Below the pieces are notes generated by a model. The model was not told the DNA's origin. It saw only the letters and a list, made by a program, of their open reading frames with translations, and searched no databases. This document shows positions 8,248-15,864 of a DNA stretch of 31,480 nucleotides, in pieces. Position numbers and translations under genes: made by a program. The first letter of the stretch is position 1, and each line of letters begins with the position of its first letter. Origin of the DNA: Peptacetobacter sp900539645 (GTDB lineage Bacteria > Bacillota > Clostridia > Peptostreptococcales > Peptostreptococcaceae); NCBI RefSeq assembly GCF_047807365.1, contig NZ_JBLOUI010000029.1:1-31480 (forward strand), written 5' to 3'.

Positions 8248-8253
8248 ATTATA
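8248..8253 (-). promoter_or_regulatory. -10 box of the aroE-MFS-aroD promoter
   Basis: TATAAT on the minus strand. It lies 42 nt downstream of the palindromic operator at 8296-8316, so the operator centre is about 65 nt before the inferred start near 8241. The -35 region (TGGAAT at 17 nt) is poor, as expected for an activator-dependent promoter. Confidence 0.6.
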
Positions 8254-8295
8254 TATACGCTCTATTAATAATTCCAATATATCTTTTAACCATTT

Positions 8296-8316
8296 TTGAT
8301 AGTATTAAACTATCAA
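8296..8316. promoter_or_regulatory. LysR-type operator, copy 1
   Basis: A perfect inverted repeat TTGATAGT-N5-ACTATCAA in the aroE/lysR divergent region. It contains T-N11-A spacings of the LysR class. An identical pair of arms with the same spacer length lies before the reductase gene (9458-9478). Towards lysR the palindrome lies only 6 nt before a TATAAT box and would cover its -35 region, which suggests autorepression together with activation of aroE. Confidence 0.75.
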
Positions 8317-8322
8317 TTATGT

Positions 8323-8328
8323 TATAAT
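8323..8328 (+). promoter_or_regulatory. Probable -10 box of the lysR gene
   Basis: TATAAT on the plus strand, 129 nt before the lysR start. The corresponding -35 position falls inside the operator palindrome (8296-8316), and the -35 itself is weak. The leader would be about 120 nt long and contains a cre-like site. Confidence 0.45.
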
Positions 8329-8415
8329 TAAATTATTATTAATATGATTAAATACTTAAATCCGATTAGTACTGTATTTTTTCAATCCTTTTAGTTTTAA
8401 AAATAACAATTTTAA

Positions 8416-8430
8416 AAGAAATCGTTATCA
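8416..8430. promoter_or_regulatory. cre-like site (possible CcpA target) in the lysR leader
   Basis: AAGAAATCGTTATCA differs from the published consensus WTGNAANCGNWNNCW at one position (A for T at the second base). It lies between the lysR promoter and its ribosome binding site. A related sequence is beside the second LysR operator. Motif match only. Confidence 0.3.
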
Positions 8431-8456
8431 ATATATTTTTTATTAAGGAGGGCAAA

Positions 8457-9341
8457 ATGACATTAAATCAGCTTTTATATTTTCAGACAGTAGCAAGATT
8501 AGAACATTTTAGAAAGGCTGCTGAAGAATTAAATATTTCTCAGCCAAGTCTTAGTCATTCAATGGCATCTTTAGAGGATGAACTCGGAGTAAAATTATTT
8601 CAAAGAAATGGAAGAAATGTCACACTTACAAAATACGGAAAGATTTTTTTAGAAAAAGTAGATTCTATATTATTTGAAATTCATCTAGCAGAAAAACAAA
8701 TGAAGCGGCTTTCTGGGAATAAAGGTCATATAGATATCGCATATGTTGCTCCACTTTCTTATATATACATTCCCAAACTAATTAGAAATTTCTTAGAAGA
8801 GGATGAAAATAAAGAAGTTACTTTTAGTTTCCATCAATGTCTAACTAAAGATATATTATCTGGGATAATGAAAGATAAATACGATGCCGGATTCTGTGCT
8901 TTTGTTGAAGACTATCAAGATAATATCGAATTTACTCCTCTTATAAAACAAGAGATGGTTCTTATAACATCTATTGATCACGAACTATCAACTAAAGATA
9001 CAGTAGAATTAAAAGAGATAGAAAAATATCCATTCATAGGATATGACAAGACATCTGCACTTGGTAATTACACTAGATATATTTTAAAGAACAAATCTAT
9101 ACACCCTGATATAATATATGAATGTCCAGACGAAAACTCAATTGCTTCATTAGTAGCTGAGGATTTTGGAATAGCTATTGTAGCAGATATAGATTCACTT
9201 GAAAACTACAATATAAAAAAATTAAGAATAAATGGAGAAAATTTATATCATACAGTACATCTAGCATACAAAAAAGATAGTTTCCAACCAAAATCACTTA
9301 AAAACTTCATAAAATTTGTAAATACTTTTGAGCTTGAATAA
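8457..9341 (+). CDS. LysR-family transcriptional regulator of the hydroaromatic genes
   Basis: A 294-aa LysR-type activator. The N-terminal winged helix-turn-helix (about residues 18-37: FRKAAEELNISQPSLSHSMA, then LEDELGVKLFQRNGR) is followed by a linker helix and a periplasmic-binding-protein-like effector domain from about residue 90. AAGGAGGG lies seven bases before the ATG. It is transcribed divergently from aroE, and a palindrome of LysR type lies between them; the same palindrome precedes the reductase gene downstream. This makes it the likely regulator of both transcripts, responding to shikimate, quinate or a dehydro-derivative. Listeria has a comparable LysR regulator (QuiR) for its shikimate operons. 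A strong terminator overlaps the stop codon. Confidence 0.95.
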   Translation: MTLNQLLYFQTVARLEHFRKAAEELNISQPSLSHSMASLEDELGVKLFQRNGRNVTLTKYGKIFLEKVDSILFEIHLAEKQMKRLSGNKGHIDIAYVAPLSYIYIPKLIRNFLEEDENKEVTFSFHQCLTKDILSGIMKDKYDAGFCAFVEDYQDNIEFTPLIKQEMVLITSIDHELSTKDTVELKEIEKYPFIGYDKTSALGNYTRYILKNKSIHPDIIYECPDENSIASLVAEDFGIAIVADIDSLENYNIKKLRINGENLYHTVHLAYKKDSFQPKSLKNFIKFVNTFELE

Positions 9342-9356
9342 AATCAAGCTCTTTTT
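9330..9356 (+). terminator. Rho-independent terminator of lysR
   Basis: GAGCTTGA (9330-9337) and TCAAGCTC (9344-9351) form a perfect 8-bp stem with a 6-nt loop, followed by TTTTT. The left arm overlaps the last codons and the stop of lysR, so the reductase gene must have its own promoter. Confidence 0.92.
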
Positions 9357-9443
9357 ATTTGCACATTTATATTTAAACTTTTTAATTTTATCAAAACTAC
9401 TCCCCTAATCACACACAAAATATAGTCTGTTAATTTTTTAAAA

Positions 9444-9458
9444 ATGAAATCGTTTCAT
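9444..9458. promoter_or_regulatory. Second palindrome (cre-like) abutting LysR operator copy 2
   Basis: ATGAAA-TCG-TTTCAT is a 15-nt palindrome sharing its last base with the LysR box. It fits WTGNAANCGNWNNCW except for one position (A for C at the fourteenth base), and its spacing is one base shorter than a symmetric cre. It could be a catabolite-control site or part of an extended activator site. Confidence 0.3.
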
Positions 9459-9478
9459 TGATAGTTTTATACTATCAA
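9458..9478. promoter_or_regulatory. LysR-type operator, copy 2
   Basis: TTGATAGT-N5-ACTATCAA, with arms and spacer length identical to copy 1 at 8296-8316. It ends exactly 42 nt before TATAAT (9521-9526), the same distance as in the aroE promoter. The centre is about 65 nt before the inferred start, the classical LysR activator position. Confidence 0.75.
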
Positions 9479-9520
9479 TTTTGAGTTTAATTAGTATTAG
9501 ATTTATCATTATACCCGTTA

Positions 9521-9526
9521 TATAAT
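9521..9526 (+). promoter_or_regulatory. -10 box of the flavoprotein reductase gene
   Basis: TATAAT with a poor -35 (TAGATT at 17 nt), consistent with an activated promoter. The inferred start near 9533 leaves a leader of about 140 nt in which I see no further structure. The 335-nt gap between lysR and the reductase gene (9342-9676) holds the lysR terminator, the two palindromes and this promoter. Confidence 0.6.
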
Positions 9527-9676
9527 TGTCATAAAGAATTAATCATTAGTTTTTAGACATTCTAATAATTTTCAAAATAGAAATTTTTTCAAAAACAACC
9601 TCTAGAGAATTTGAACACTTTTTAACAACAACTTATAAATTAAAAATTTACACAGATTATTAAAGGAGAATAAAAA

Positions 9677-11671
9677 ATGTACAATCATATTTTTGAGCCG
9701 CTTACTATAAGAAGAATGACAATGAAAAACAGAGTTATGATGACTCCAATGGGAACAAACTACGCAGGACAGAACGGAGAAATAAACGAAAAACATATAA
9801 AATACTACGAACAGAGAGCAAAAGGTGGAACTGGTCTTATAATGGTTGAAAATGCAAGTGTTTCATCACCAGAAGGATCAAATGGAACTACTCAGTTAAG
9901 AATAGACCACGATAGCTATATCCCAGGTCTTTACAATCTTACAGAAACAGTACATAAGTATGGAACTTGCATAGGTATTCAGATAAATCATGCTGGAGCA
10001 TCTGCAATGTCTTCAAGAACAGGAATGCAGCCAGTATCAGCATCTAATATACCATCAAAAGACGGTGGAGAAATTCCTAGACCACTAGAAGTTGAAGAAA
10101 TATACGACATAGTAAAAAAATACGGAGAAGCAGCAAAAAGAGCTCAGATAGCTGGATTTGATGCAGTTGAAATACATGCAGGGCACTCATATCTTTTATG
10201 CCAGTTCCTTTCACCAGTATATAACAAAAGAACTGATGAATTTGGTGGATGTCCAGAAAACAGAGCAAGATTCGCTAAATTAGTTTTAGAAGAAGTTAGA
10301 AAACAGGTTGGACCATTCTTCCCTATATTCTTAAGATTTAGTGCAGAAGATTTTGTTGAAGGTGGAAATACTTTAGAAGATACTCTTGAACTTCTTGAAT
10401 ATTTCCAGGAAGAAGCGGACGTATTAGACGTATCAGCTGCTCTTAATGCATCACTTCAGTACCAGATAGATGCAAACTACATGAAAGATGGATGGAGATC
10501 TTACATGGCTAAAGCAGTTAAAGAAAAATTCGGTAAACCTTGCGTTACAACTGGTAATATAAGAAACCCAGAAGTTGCTGAAAAAATATTAGCAGATGGA
10601 GATGCTGATATAATAGGTATGGGACGTGGTCTTATAGCTGATCCAGAATGGGTAAACAAAGTTGAAGCAGGTAAATTAGATTGCTTAAGAAAATGTATAT
10701 CTTGTAATATAGGTTGCGCAGGACATCGTATAGGACTTAATAAACCAATAAGATGTACTATAAATCCATCAGTTATAAACGGTGAAGAATACAAGAATAA
10801 AAAAGTAGAAAAAACTTGCAATGTAGTAGTTGTAGGTGGTGGTACAGCAGGACTTGAAGCAGCTTGTACTGCAGCAGAATTAGGATGTACAACATTCCTA
10901 TTAGAAAAGAATGATCATTTAGGTGGATTATCTGCTCTAATATCTCAGATACCAGATAAAAACAGATTAGGTGATTTCCCTAAATATTTAATAAATAGAG
11001 CTAAAAAATTACACAACTTATTCATATTTACATCAAATAATGGAGATCCAGAATTTATAAAAGGACTAAACCCAGATTTAATAGTTAATGCTACAGGTTC
11101 AGCTCCTCTTCTTCCACCAATAAAAGGACTTCACGACAATATAGATAAAGAAGGCGGAAAAGTTTCTTCAATAGTAAATATGATAAACCACATAAACTCA
11201 TATCCAGCTGATTTAACTGGCAAAAAAGTTGCCGTAATCGGTGGTGGAGCTGTTGGTCTTGACGTTGTTGAATTCTTCGCACCAAGAGGCGCAGAAGTTA
11301 GCATAATAGAAATGATGCCAGCAATCGGTGCAGGAATAGATCCAATAACAAAAGTTGATATAAACACATTAATGAATAAATACGGTGTAAACCAGATGCC
11401 TAACACAGCACTTAAAGAAGTATTTGCAGATCACTTCCACGTTGAAACAAAAGAAGGTCCTAAAGATTTATACTTCGACTATGGATTTATCTGCTTAGGA
11501 ATGAAAGCTCAGACTCCAGTATTATCAGGACTTCATGAAGCCTTTGATAAAGATGGTGTTGAAATAATAAACATTGGAGACAGTATGCGTGCTAGAAGAA
11601 TAATAGAAGGTACTTCTGAAGGTAGAGATCAGGTAATACTTGCCCTTACTAAAAAAGGTTTCTTAAAATAG
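9677..11671 (+). CDS. Old Yellow Enzyme-type ene-reductase (FMN, 4Fe-4S, FAD; 2,4-dienoyl-CoA reductase / 2-enoate reductase family)
   Basis: A 664-aa flavoprotein expected to reduce an activated C=C bond with NAD(P)H. Residues 1-335 form the FMN TIM barrel; HAGHSYLLCQFLSPVYNKR carries the active-site region, with Tyr172 as likely proton donor. Cys340, Cys343, Cys347 and Cys360 fit the 4Fe-4S motif. VVVVGGGTAGLEAA (from about 383) binds FAD and VAVIGGGAVGLD (about 515) binds NAD(P)H. This is the layout of 2,4-dienoyl-CoA reductase, 2-enoate reductase and the BaiCD/BaiH proteins. The true substrate is unknown. It shares a LysR operator with the aroE-MFS-aroD unit, so 3-dehydroshikimate, a conjugated enone acid, is a reasonable candidate. 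AAAGGAG precedes the ATG. It is monocistronic between two terminators. Confidence 0.93.
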   Translation: MYNHIFEPLTIRRMTMKNRVMMTPMGTNYAGQNGEINEKHIKYYEQRAKGGTGLIMVENASVSSPEGSNGTTQLRIDHDSYIPGLYNLTETVHKYGTCIGIQINHAGASAMSSRTGMQPVSASNIPSKDGGEIPRPLEVEEIYDIVKKYGEAAKRAQIAGFDAVEIHAGHSYLLCQFLSPVYNKRTDEFGGCPENRARFAKLVLEEVRKQVGPFFPIFLRFSAEDFVEGGNTLEDTLELLEYFQEEADVLDVSAALNASLQYQIDANYMKDGWRSYMAKAVKEKFGKPCVTTGNIRNPEVAEKILADGDADIIGMGRGLIADPEWVNKVEAGKLDCLRKCISCNIGCAGHRIGLNKPIRCTINPSVINGEEYKNKKVEKTCNVVVVGGGTAGLEAACTAAELGCTTFLLEKNDHLGGLSALISQIPDKNRLGDFPKYLINRAKKLHNLFIFTSNNGDPEFIKGLNPDLIVNATGSAPLLPPIKGLHDNIDKEGGKVSSIVNMINHINSYPADLTGKKVAVIGGGAVGLDVVEFFAPRGAEVSIIEMMPAIGAGIDPITKVDINTLMNKYGVNQMPNTALKEVFADHFHVETKEGPKDLYFDYGFICLGMKAQTPVLSGLHEAFDKDGVEIINIGDSMRARRIIEGTSEGRDQVILALTKKGFLK

Positions 11672-11703
11672 ATAGCAATACACTCTAAAATATATATATA
11701 GCT

Positions 11704-11740
11704 CTGGCCTTCAAGCAGAAGTTTCTTCCTTGAAGGTCAG
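11704..11740 (+). other. Stem-loop downstream of the reductase gene
   Basis: CTGGCCTTCAAG (11704-11715) and CTTGAAGGTCAG (11729-11740) pair over 12 bp with one G-T wobble around a 13-nt loop. No T-run follows, so it may stabilise the mRNA 3' end ahead of the true terminator rather than terminate. Confidence 0.6.
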
Positions 11741-11793
11741 ACACTAAAAAAGCTTACCATATTAAATCCTTATATTAATAAAACTAAAAAAAG

Positions 11794-11833
11794 AAAAAAG
11801 CTACGAGTTTTCTATACTACTCGTAGCTTTTTT
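11794..11833. terminator. Bidirectional rho-independent terminator
   Basis: GCTACGAG (11800-11807) and CTCGTAGC (11820-11827) form a perfect stem with a 12-nt loop, with an A-run on the left and TTTTTT on the right. It can end the reductase transcript on the plus strand and the cobalamin operon on the minus strand, whose last gene stops at 11838. Confidence 0.93.
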
Positions 11834-11837
11834 CTTT

Positions 11838-13334
11838 TTATCTATCTCCTATAAGCACGTCCATTACTCCCTTAATCGTGCTTACTTCAGCCTCTTTATA
11901 TACCTCAAGCCCAAACTCCTCTATCGTACTACTAGTCACAGGCCCAATAGACACAAGCTTCTTGCCTTCAAGCAACTCCTTATAATTCTCTCCAGCAATC
12001 TCAATAAGATTCTTTACAGTAGAGCTACTTGTAAACGTAACATAATCTACATCAGATTTCAGTACATCTTCTGCAATCTCTCTACTCTTCTCATCTATCA
12101 CAGTCTTATAACTAAATACCTCTGTTACCTCACATATTTCCTTCAACTTATCCGCTAAAAACTCTCTAGCATTTTCAGATCTAGGTATTAAAATTTTATC
12201 GCTGCTTTTCACAGTCTTTTTCATCTCTTCAAATAGAGACTCTGCCACAAATCTTTCAGGAACTATATCAGCTTTTATACCTCTCTTCATAAGTTCCTCA
12301 GATGTACCTGCTCCTATTGAACAGACTTTCACTCCAAAGAACACCCTAGAATCAAGTCCCATATTGTCTAAAGTTTCAAAGAATAACTCAACACCATTTC
12401 TACTTGTAAACACAATATGTGTATAATTTTTTAAATTCTCTATCTCTTTTCTAAGCTCTGTATCGTCATTTTTCTCAATTTTGATAACTGGAAGCTCTAC
12501 TGCCTTTCCTCCAAGAGAGTTTATTTTTTCAGAAAGGTCACTGCTCTGTTTTCTAGCTCTAGTCACAACTACTTTCTTGCCAAATAAATCTCTATTTTCA
12601 AAGAAATTCAGCTTATCTCTAACCTTTACAACATCTCCAACAACGATTAACGATGGAGCTTTTACCTTTTTCTCCTGTGCAACTTCATACGCATTTTCTA
12701 AATCTGTAACTACCGTTCTCTGATTGTATCTAGTAGCCCAGCTTACAAAAGCAACCGGTGTCTTAGGATCTCTGCCTTCTTCTATAAGTCTATCGCTTAT
12801 ATGTTTAAGATTTCCTATACCCATTAAAAATACTAGTGTTCCCTTGCAGTTAGCAAGTGCATTCCAGTTTATTTCTTTATCCTCGTCTTCTCTTAGATGT
12901 CCTGTAATTACATGGAATGAAGACGCATAATCTCTATGAGTTATAGGTATTCCTGCATAACAAAGTCCACCTATTGCAGAAGTTATCCCAGGTACAATTT
13001 CAAAGTCTATCCCTTCATCATAAAGTACCTCGGCTTCTTCTCCACCTCTACCAAAAACATACGGGTCTCCACCTTTTAATCTAGTTACTATTTTTCCTTC
13101 AAGTGCCTTTTTAGCAATTACCTCGTTTATCATATCCTGTGGAAGAATGTGATTGCTCGACTTCTTCCCGACATAAATAAATTCGCAATCTTCTTTGGCC
13201 TCTTTTAAAAATTCATCATTTGCAAGTCTATCGTATATTATTACGTCGGACTTTTTGATACACTCAAGACCTTTTAAAGTCATAAGTTTTGTATCTCCAG
13301 GCCCTGCACCTACAAGATATACCTTTCCTTTCAT
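11838..13334 (-). CDS. cobA-hemD: Fused uroporphyrinogen-III C-methyltransferase / uroporphyrinogen-III synthase
   Basis: A bifunctional protein of 498 aa. Residues 1 to about 240 are the SAM-dependent methyltransferase (VYLVGAGPGDTKLMTLKG near the start, GGDPYVFGRGGEEAEVL, VPGITSAIGGLCYAGIPITHR) that makes precorrin-2. Residues from about 250 are HemD (KVVVTRARKQSSDLSEKI, IVFTSRNGVELFF, CSIGAGTSEEL, VTFTSSSTVKNL), which closes hydroxymethylbilane to uroporphyrinogen III. The fusion is common in Firmicutes. GAGGA precedes the ATG at 13334. It is the last gene of the cobalamin operon, 83 nt after hemC, and ends 4 nt before the terminator A/T tract. Confidence 0.96.
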   Translation of the reverse strand: MKGKVYLVGAGPGDTKLMTLKGLECIKKSDVIIYDRLANDEFLKEAKEDCEFIYVGKKSSNHILPQDMINEVIAKKALEGKIVTRLKGGDPYVFGRGGEEAEVLYDEGIDFEIVPGITSAIGGLCYAGIPITHRDYASSFHVITGHLREDEDKEINWNALANCKGTLVFLMGIGNLKHISDRLIEEGRDPKTPVAFVSWATRYNQRTVVTDLENAYEVAQEKKVKAPSLIVVGDVVKVRDKLNFFENRDLFGKKVVVTRARKQSSDLSEKINSLGGKAVELPVIKIEKNDDTELRKEIENLKNYTHIVFTSRNGVELFFETLDNMGLDSRVFFGVKVCSIGAGTSEELMKRGIKADIVPERFVAESLFEEMKKTVKSSDKILIPRSENAREFLADKLKEICEVTEVFSYKTVIDEKSREIAEDVLKSDVDYVTFTSSSTVKNLIEIAGENYKELLEGKKLVSIGPVTSSTIEEFGLEVYKEAEVSTIKGVMDVLIGDR

Positions 13335-13417
13335 TAAAAATCCTCATTTCTATCTATTTAATTTATACTAATTTATTTTGTTTGTACTAATCTTTTTATT
13401 TTAATCTACAAATAATA

Positions 13418-14317
13418 TTATTCTTCTCTGTGTTTTTTCAAAACAAGCTCAGCCAATCTACTTCCAAGCTCTTTTGGATTATCTCTATCTCCATCAAGAG
13501 ATGCTATAGTTATCTTTTCTCCGTCCTCATCTCCAAAAATTCCAGTTATAGTCAGCTTAGCTCCATCTACCTCACAGTATGCACCCATTGGTATGTGACA
13601 GCTTCCGTCAATTCCTGCAAGATAACTTCTCTCTGCATCTGTCTGAATCTGAGAAATCTCATCTTTTATAGCATCTATCATTTTTTCTAATACTACATCA
13701 TTTTCCCTTATTTCTAAGGCAAGTGCTCCCTGTGCTGGAGCTGGTATCATCAAATCTACAGGAAGATATTCTGTTATCTTATCTTCTAAATCAGCTCTAA
13801 GCACACCAGATGCGGCTAAAACTATCCCATCTAAATTTTCAGATTCGATTTTAGATATTCTAGTTTCTATATTCCCCCTTATTGGAACAATATTTAAATC
13901 CGGTCTTTTTCTTAAAAGCTGATACTTTCTTCTCTTACTCCCAGTTCCTATAGTAGCTCCTATTGGAAGTTCATCAAAACTATTTAACCCTTCTCTAAGT
14001 ATTATTACATCTCTAGGATCTTCTCTCTTTGGAACTGCTGCAAATTTTAAACCTTCAACTACCTCAGCTGGCATATCTTTCATACTGTGAACAGCTAAAT
14101 CAATCTCACCTTCTAGTAGCTGACTTTCTATCTCCTTAACAAAGAGTCCTTTATCCCCTATCTTATCTAAAGACAGATGTAGAATCTTATCACCCTTTGT
14201 TTTTATTATTTTCACTTCAAACTCAACCTCAGGGAATTTTTCTTTTAATCTATCAATCGCCCAGTTTGTCTGGATAAGTGCTAAATTACTCCCCCTAGTT
14301 CCTACTCGTATCTTCAT
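13418..14317 (-). CDS. hemC: Porphobilinogen deaminase (hydroxymethylbilane synthase)
   Basis: Joins four porphobilinogen units into hydroxymethylbilane. The start IRVGTRGSNLALIQTNW, the LDLAVHSMKDMP-type segment and the PRDVIILR region are standard. The cysteine in GIDGSCHIPMG should carry the dipyrromethane cofactor. The chosen ATG at 14317 (299 aa) has AAGG eight bases upstream; the ATG at 14323 is too close to that site. Its place in the operon with cobA-hemD indicates that tetrapyrrole synthesis here is geared to cobalamin; hemA, hemL and hemB are not in the window. Confidence 0.97.
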   Translation of the reverse strand: MKIRVGTRGSNLALIQTNWAIDRLKEKFPEVEFEVKIIKTKGDKILHLSLDKIGDKGLFVKEIESQLLEGEIDLAVHSMKDMPAEVVEGLKFAAVPKREDPRDVIILREGLNSFDELPIGATIGTGSKRRKYQLLRKRPDLNIVPIRGNIETRISKIESENLDGIVLAASGVLRADLEDKITEYLPVDLMIPAPAQGALALEIRENDVVLEKMIDAIKDEISQIQTDAERSYLAGIDGSCHIPMGAYCEVDGAKLTITGIFGDEDGEKITIASLDGDRDNPKELGSRLAELVLKKHREE

Positions 14318-14330
14318 TTTCATCGCCTTT

Positions 14331-15041
14331 CTACTTGTTTTTATAGCTTTTATTAACTAAAATTGTTGAGAAATAAGAAATCTTATCCTCAAGTCCAGCA
14401 TCTCTTAAATCTTTGTATACTATCTCTTTTTCTTGAGATGAGTTACTTACAAGTATTGCATTTTCAATAAGTCCATACTCATCCAACTTAGCTATTACTT
14501 CCTTAAAATTCTTATAAACCTTCATCAAAACTATACAGTTGTAGTTTTGAAGTATAAAGTCTAACTTTTCCTCTTCTATTGTGCATGGAGTTACAACAAG
14601 TGCATCCGTATCCATAACAAGAGGGAAATTATTAGAAGATGCTATATTAGAAAACGAAGAAATTCCAGGTATTGTAACCACTTCCACATCCTCGCTAAGT
14701 CTTTCCATTATATAGACATAAGTACTGTAAATCATTGGATCTCCAAGAGTTACAAATCCTACATCTTTTCCATTTATATTTATCTCATCTTCTATTTCTA
14801 GAGCTATCTCTTCCCAAGCCTTTATCTTCTCTTCTCCATTAAAATTCATCGGGAAATGTCTTTGTCTTATCTCTAAATCCTCTGGTAAATAGTCCTTAAC
14901 TATCGACAAAGCTAAGCTTTCTCCACCCTTTTTAGGCTCTGGAGTAAATAGTATATCTATCTTTTTTAAAGTTTCCACTGCTTTTATCGTAAGTAACGAG
15001 CTATCTCCAGGCCCTGTACCTATTCCGTAAAATTTTGCCAT
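14331..15041 (-). CDS. cbiL: Cobalt-precorrin-2 C20-methyltransferase
   Basis: SAM-dependent methylation of cobalt-factor II/precorrin-2 at C20. The protein is 236 aa of the tetrapyrrole methyltransferase fold, starting FYGIGTGPGDSSLLTIKAVETL, with TPEPKKGGESLA typical of CobI/CbiL, VGFVTLGDPMIYSTY and VTIPGISSFS. AGAGGAG lies six bases before the ATG. It lies 11 nt after cbiK and 13 nt before hemC. Confidence 0.94.
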   Translation of the reverse strand: MAKFYGIGTGPGDSSLLTIKAVETLKKIDILFTPEPKKGGESLALSIVKDYLPEDLEIRQRHFPMNFNGEEKIKAWEEIALEIEDEININGKDVGFVTLGDPMIYSTYVYIMERLSEDVEVVTIPGISSFSNIASSNNFPLVMDTDALVVTPCTIEEEKLDFILQNYNCIVLMKVYKNFKEVIAKLDEYGLIENAILVSNSSQEKEIVYKDLRDAGLEDKISYFSTILVNKSYKNK

Positions 15042-15052
15042 TCTTTTCTCCT

Positions 15053-15823
15053 CTAAACCTCTTCAGCTTCTAATGCGTGCTGCACAAATTTCTGCTGAAT
15101 TTTTTCTATCTCTCCAAGTCCTTTTAAATGAACTTCTGTTTCTATTCCTTCAGACTCTATTATAGTTTTCCAAGAATCCTCTTCATCTCCCGCCATATCA
15201 TTCTGTGCATGTTCTCCTGCAACAAGCATAAGTGGCATAAGGTGTACTTTTTTAACATCTCTCTCTTTTAATCTTTTCACTACACTGTCTATTTCTGGAT
15301 AACCTTCAACAGTACCAACATATACATCTGCACCCATATCTCTAAAATAGTACTCTATTGCAGGGTATGCACTGTGGCTTTCGTGGTCAGTACCATGTCC
15401 CATAAGAACAACAGTAGAGTCCATTTCATCTGTTACTTCTTTTACAGCTTCAACAGTTTCTTTGTAGTCCTCTATTCCAAAAAGAAGCGGTCTACCAAAT
15501 TTTATGCTCTTAAATTTATCCTTGTACTCAGTTATCTGATTTTTTAATTTCACATATTCGTGTCCACATATTATGTGTAATGTCTGGATAACTACTTCTT
15601 CGTATCCCATTTCGTAAAGTCTATCCATAGCCTGAATTGGATTGTCTATCTCTATTCCATCTCTTTTTTTCAATTTATTTATTATCATATTAGATGTAAA
15701 AGCTCTAAAGAAATCATATCCTTCAAAGGCAGCTTTTATCTTATCCTCAACTGCATGTATAGTTTTTTCTCTGGTACCGTGGTAGCTAGTACCAAAACTT
15801 ACAACAAGTATCGCCTTTTTCAT
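15053..15823 (-). CDS. cbiK: Anaerobic sirohydrochlorin cobaltochelatase
   Basis: Inserts cobalt into sirohydrochlorin, the step that defines the early-cobalt route. The N-terminus AILVVSFGTSYHGTREKTI and the metal-site segments VLMGHGTDHESHSAYP and MLVAGEHAQNDMAGDEEDSWK are characteristic of CbiK rather than of CbiX. The start at 15823 (256 aa) has GGAG nine bases upstream; the ATG at 15838 precedes that site. No signal peptide is seen, so it should be cytoplasmic. Its substrate must come from the precorrin-2 dehydrogenase encoded outside the operon at 417-1001. Confidence 0.96.
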   Translation of the reverse strand: MKKAILVVSFGTSYHGTREKTIHAVEDKIKAAFEGYDFFRAFTSNMIINKLKKRDGIEIDNPIQAMDRLYEMGYEEVVIQTLHIICGHEYVKLKNQITEYKDKFKSIKFGRPLLFGIEDYKETVEAVKEVTDEMDSTVVLMGHGTDHESHSAYPAIEYYFRDMGADVYVGTVEGYPEIDSVVKRLKERDVKKVHLMPLMLVAGEHAQNDMAGDEEDSWKTIIESEGIETEVHLKGLGEIEKIQQKFVQHALEAEEV

Positions 15824-15864
15824 ATTATTTATCTCCATTTCTCTACAATAAATTTATATTTTTT

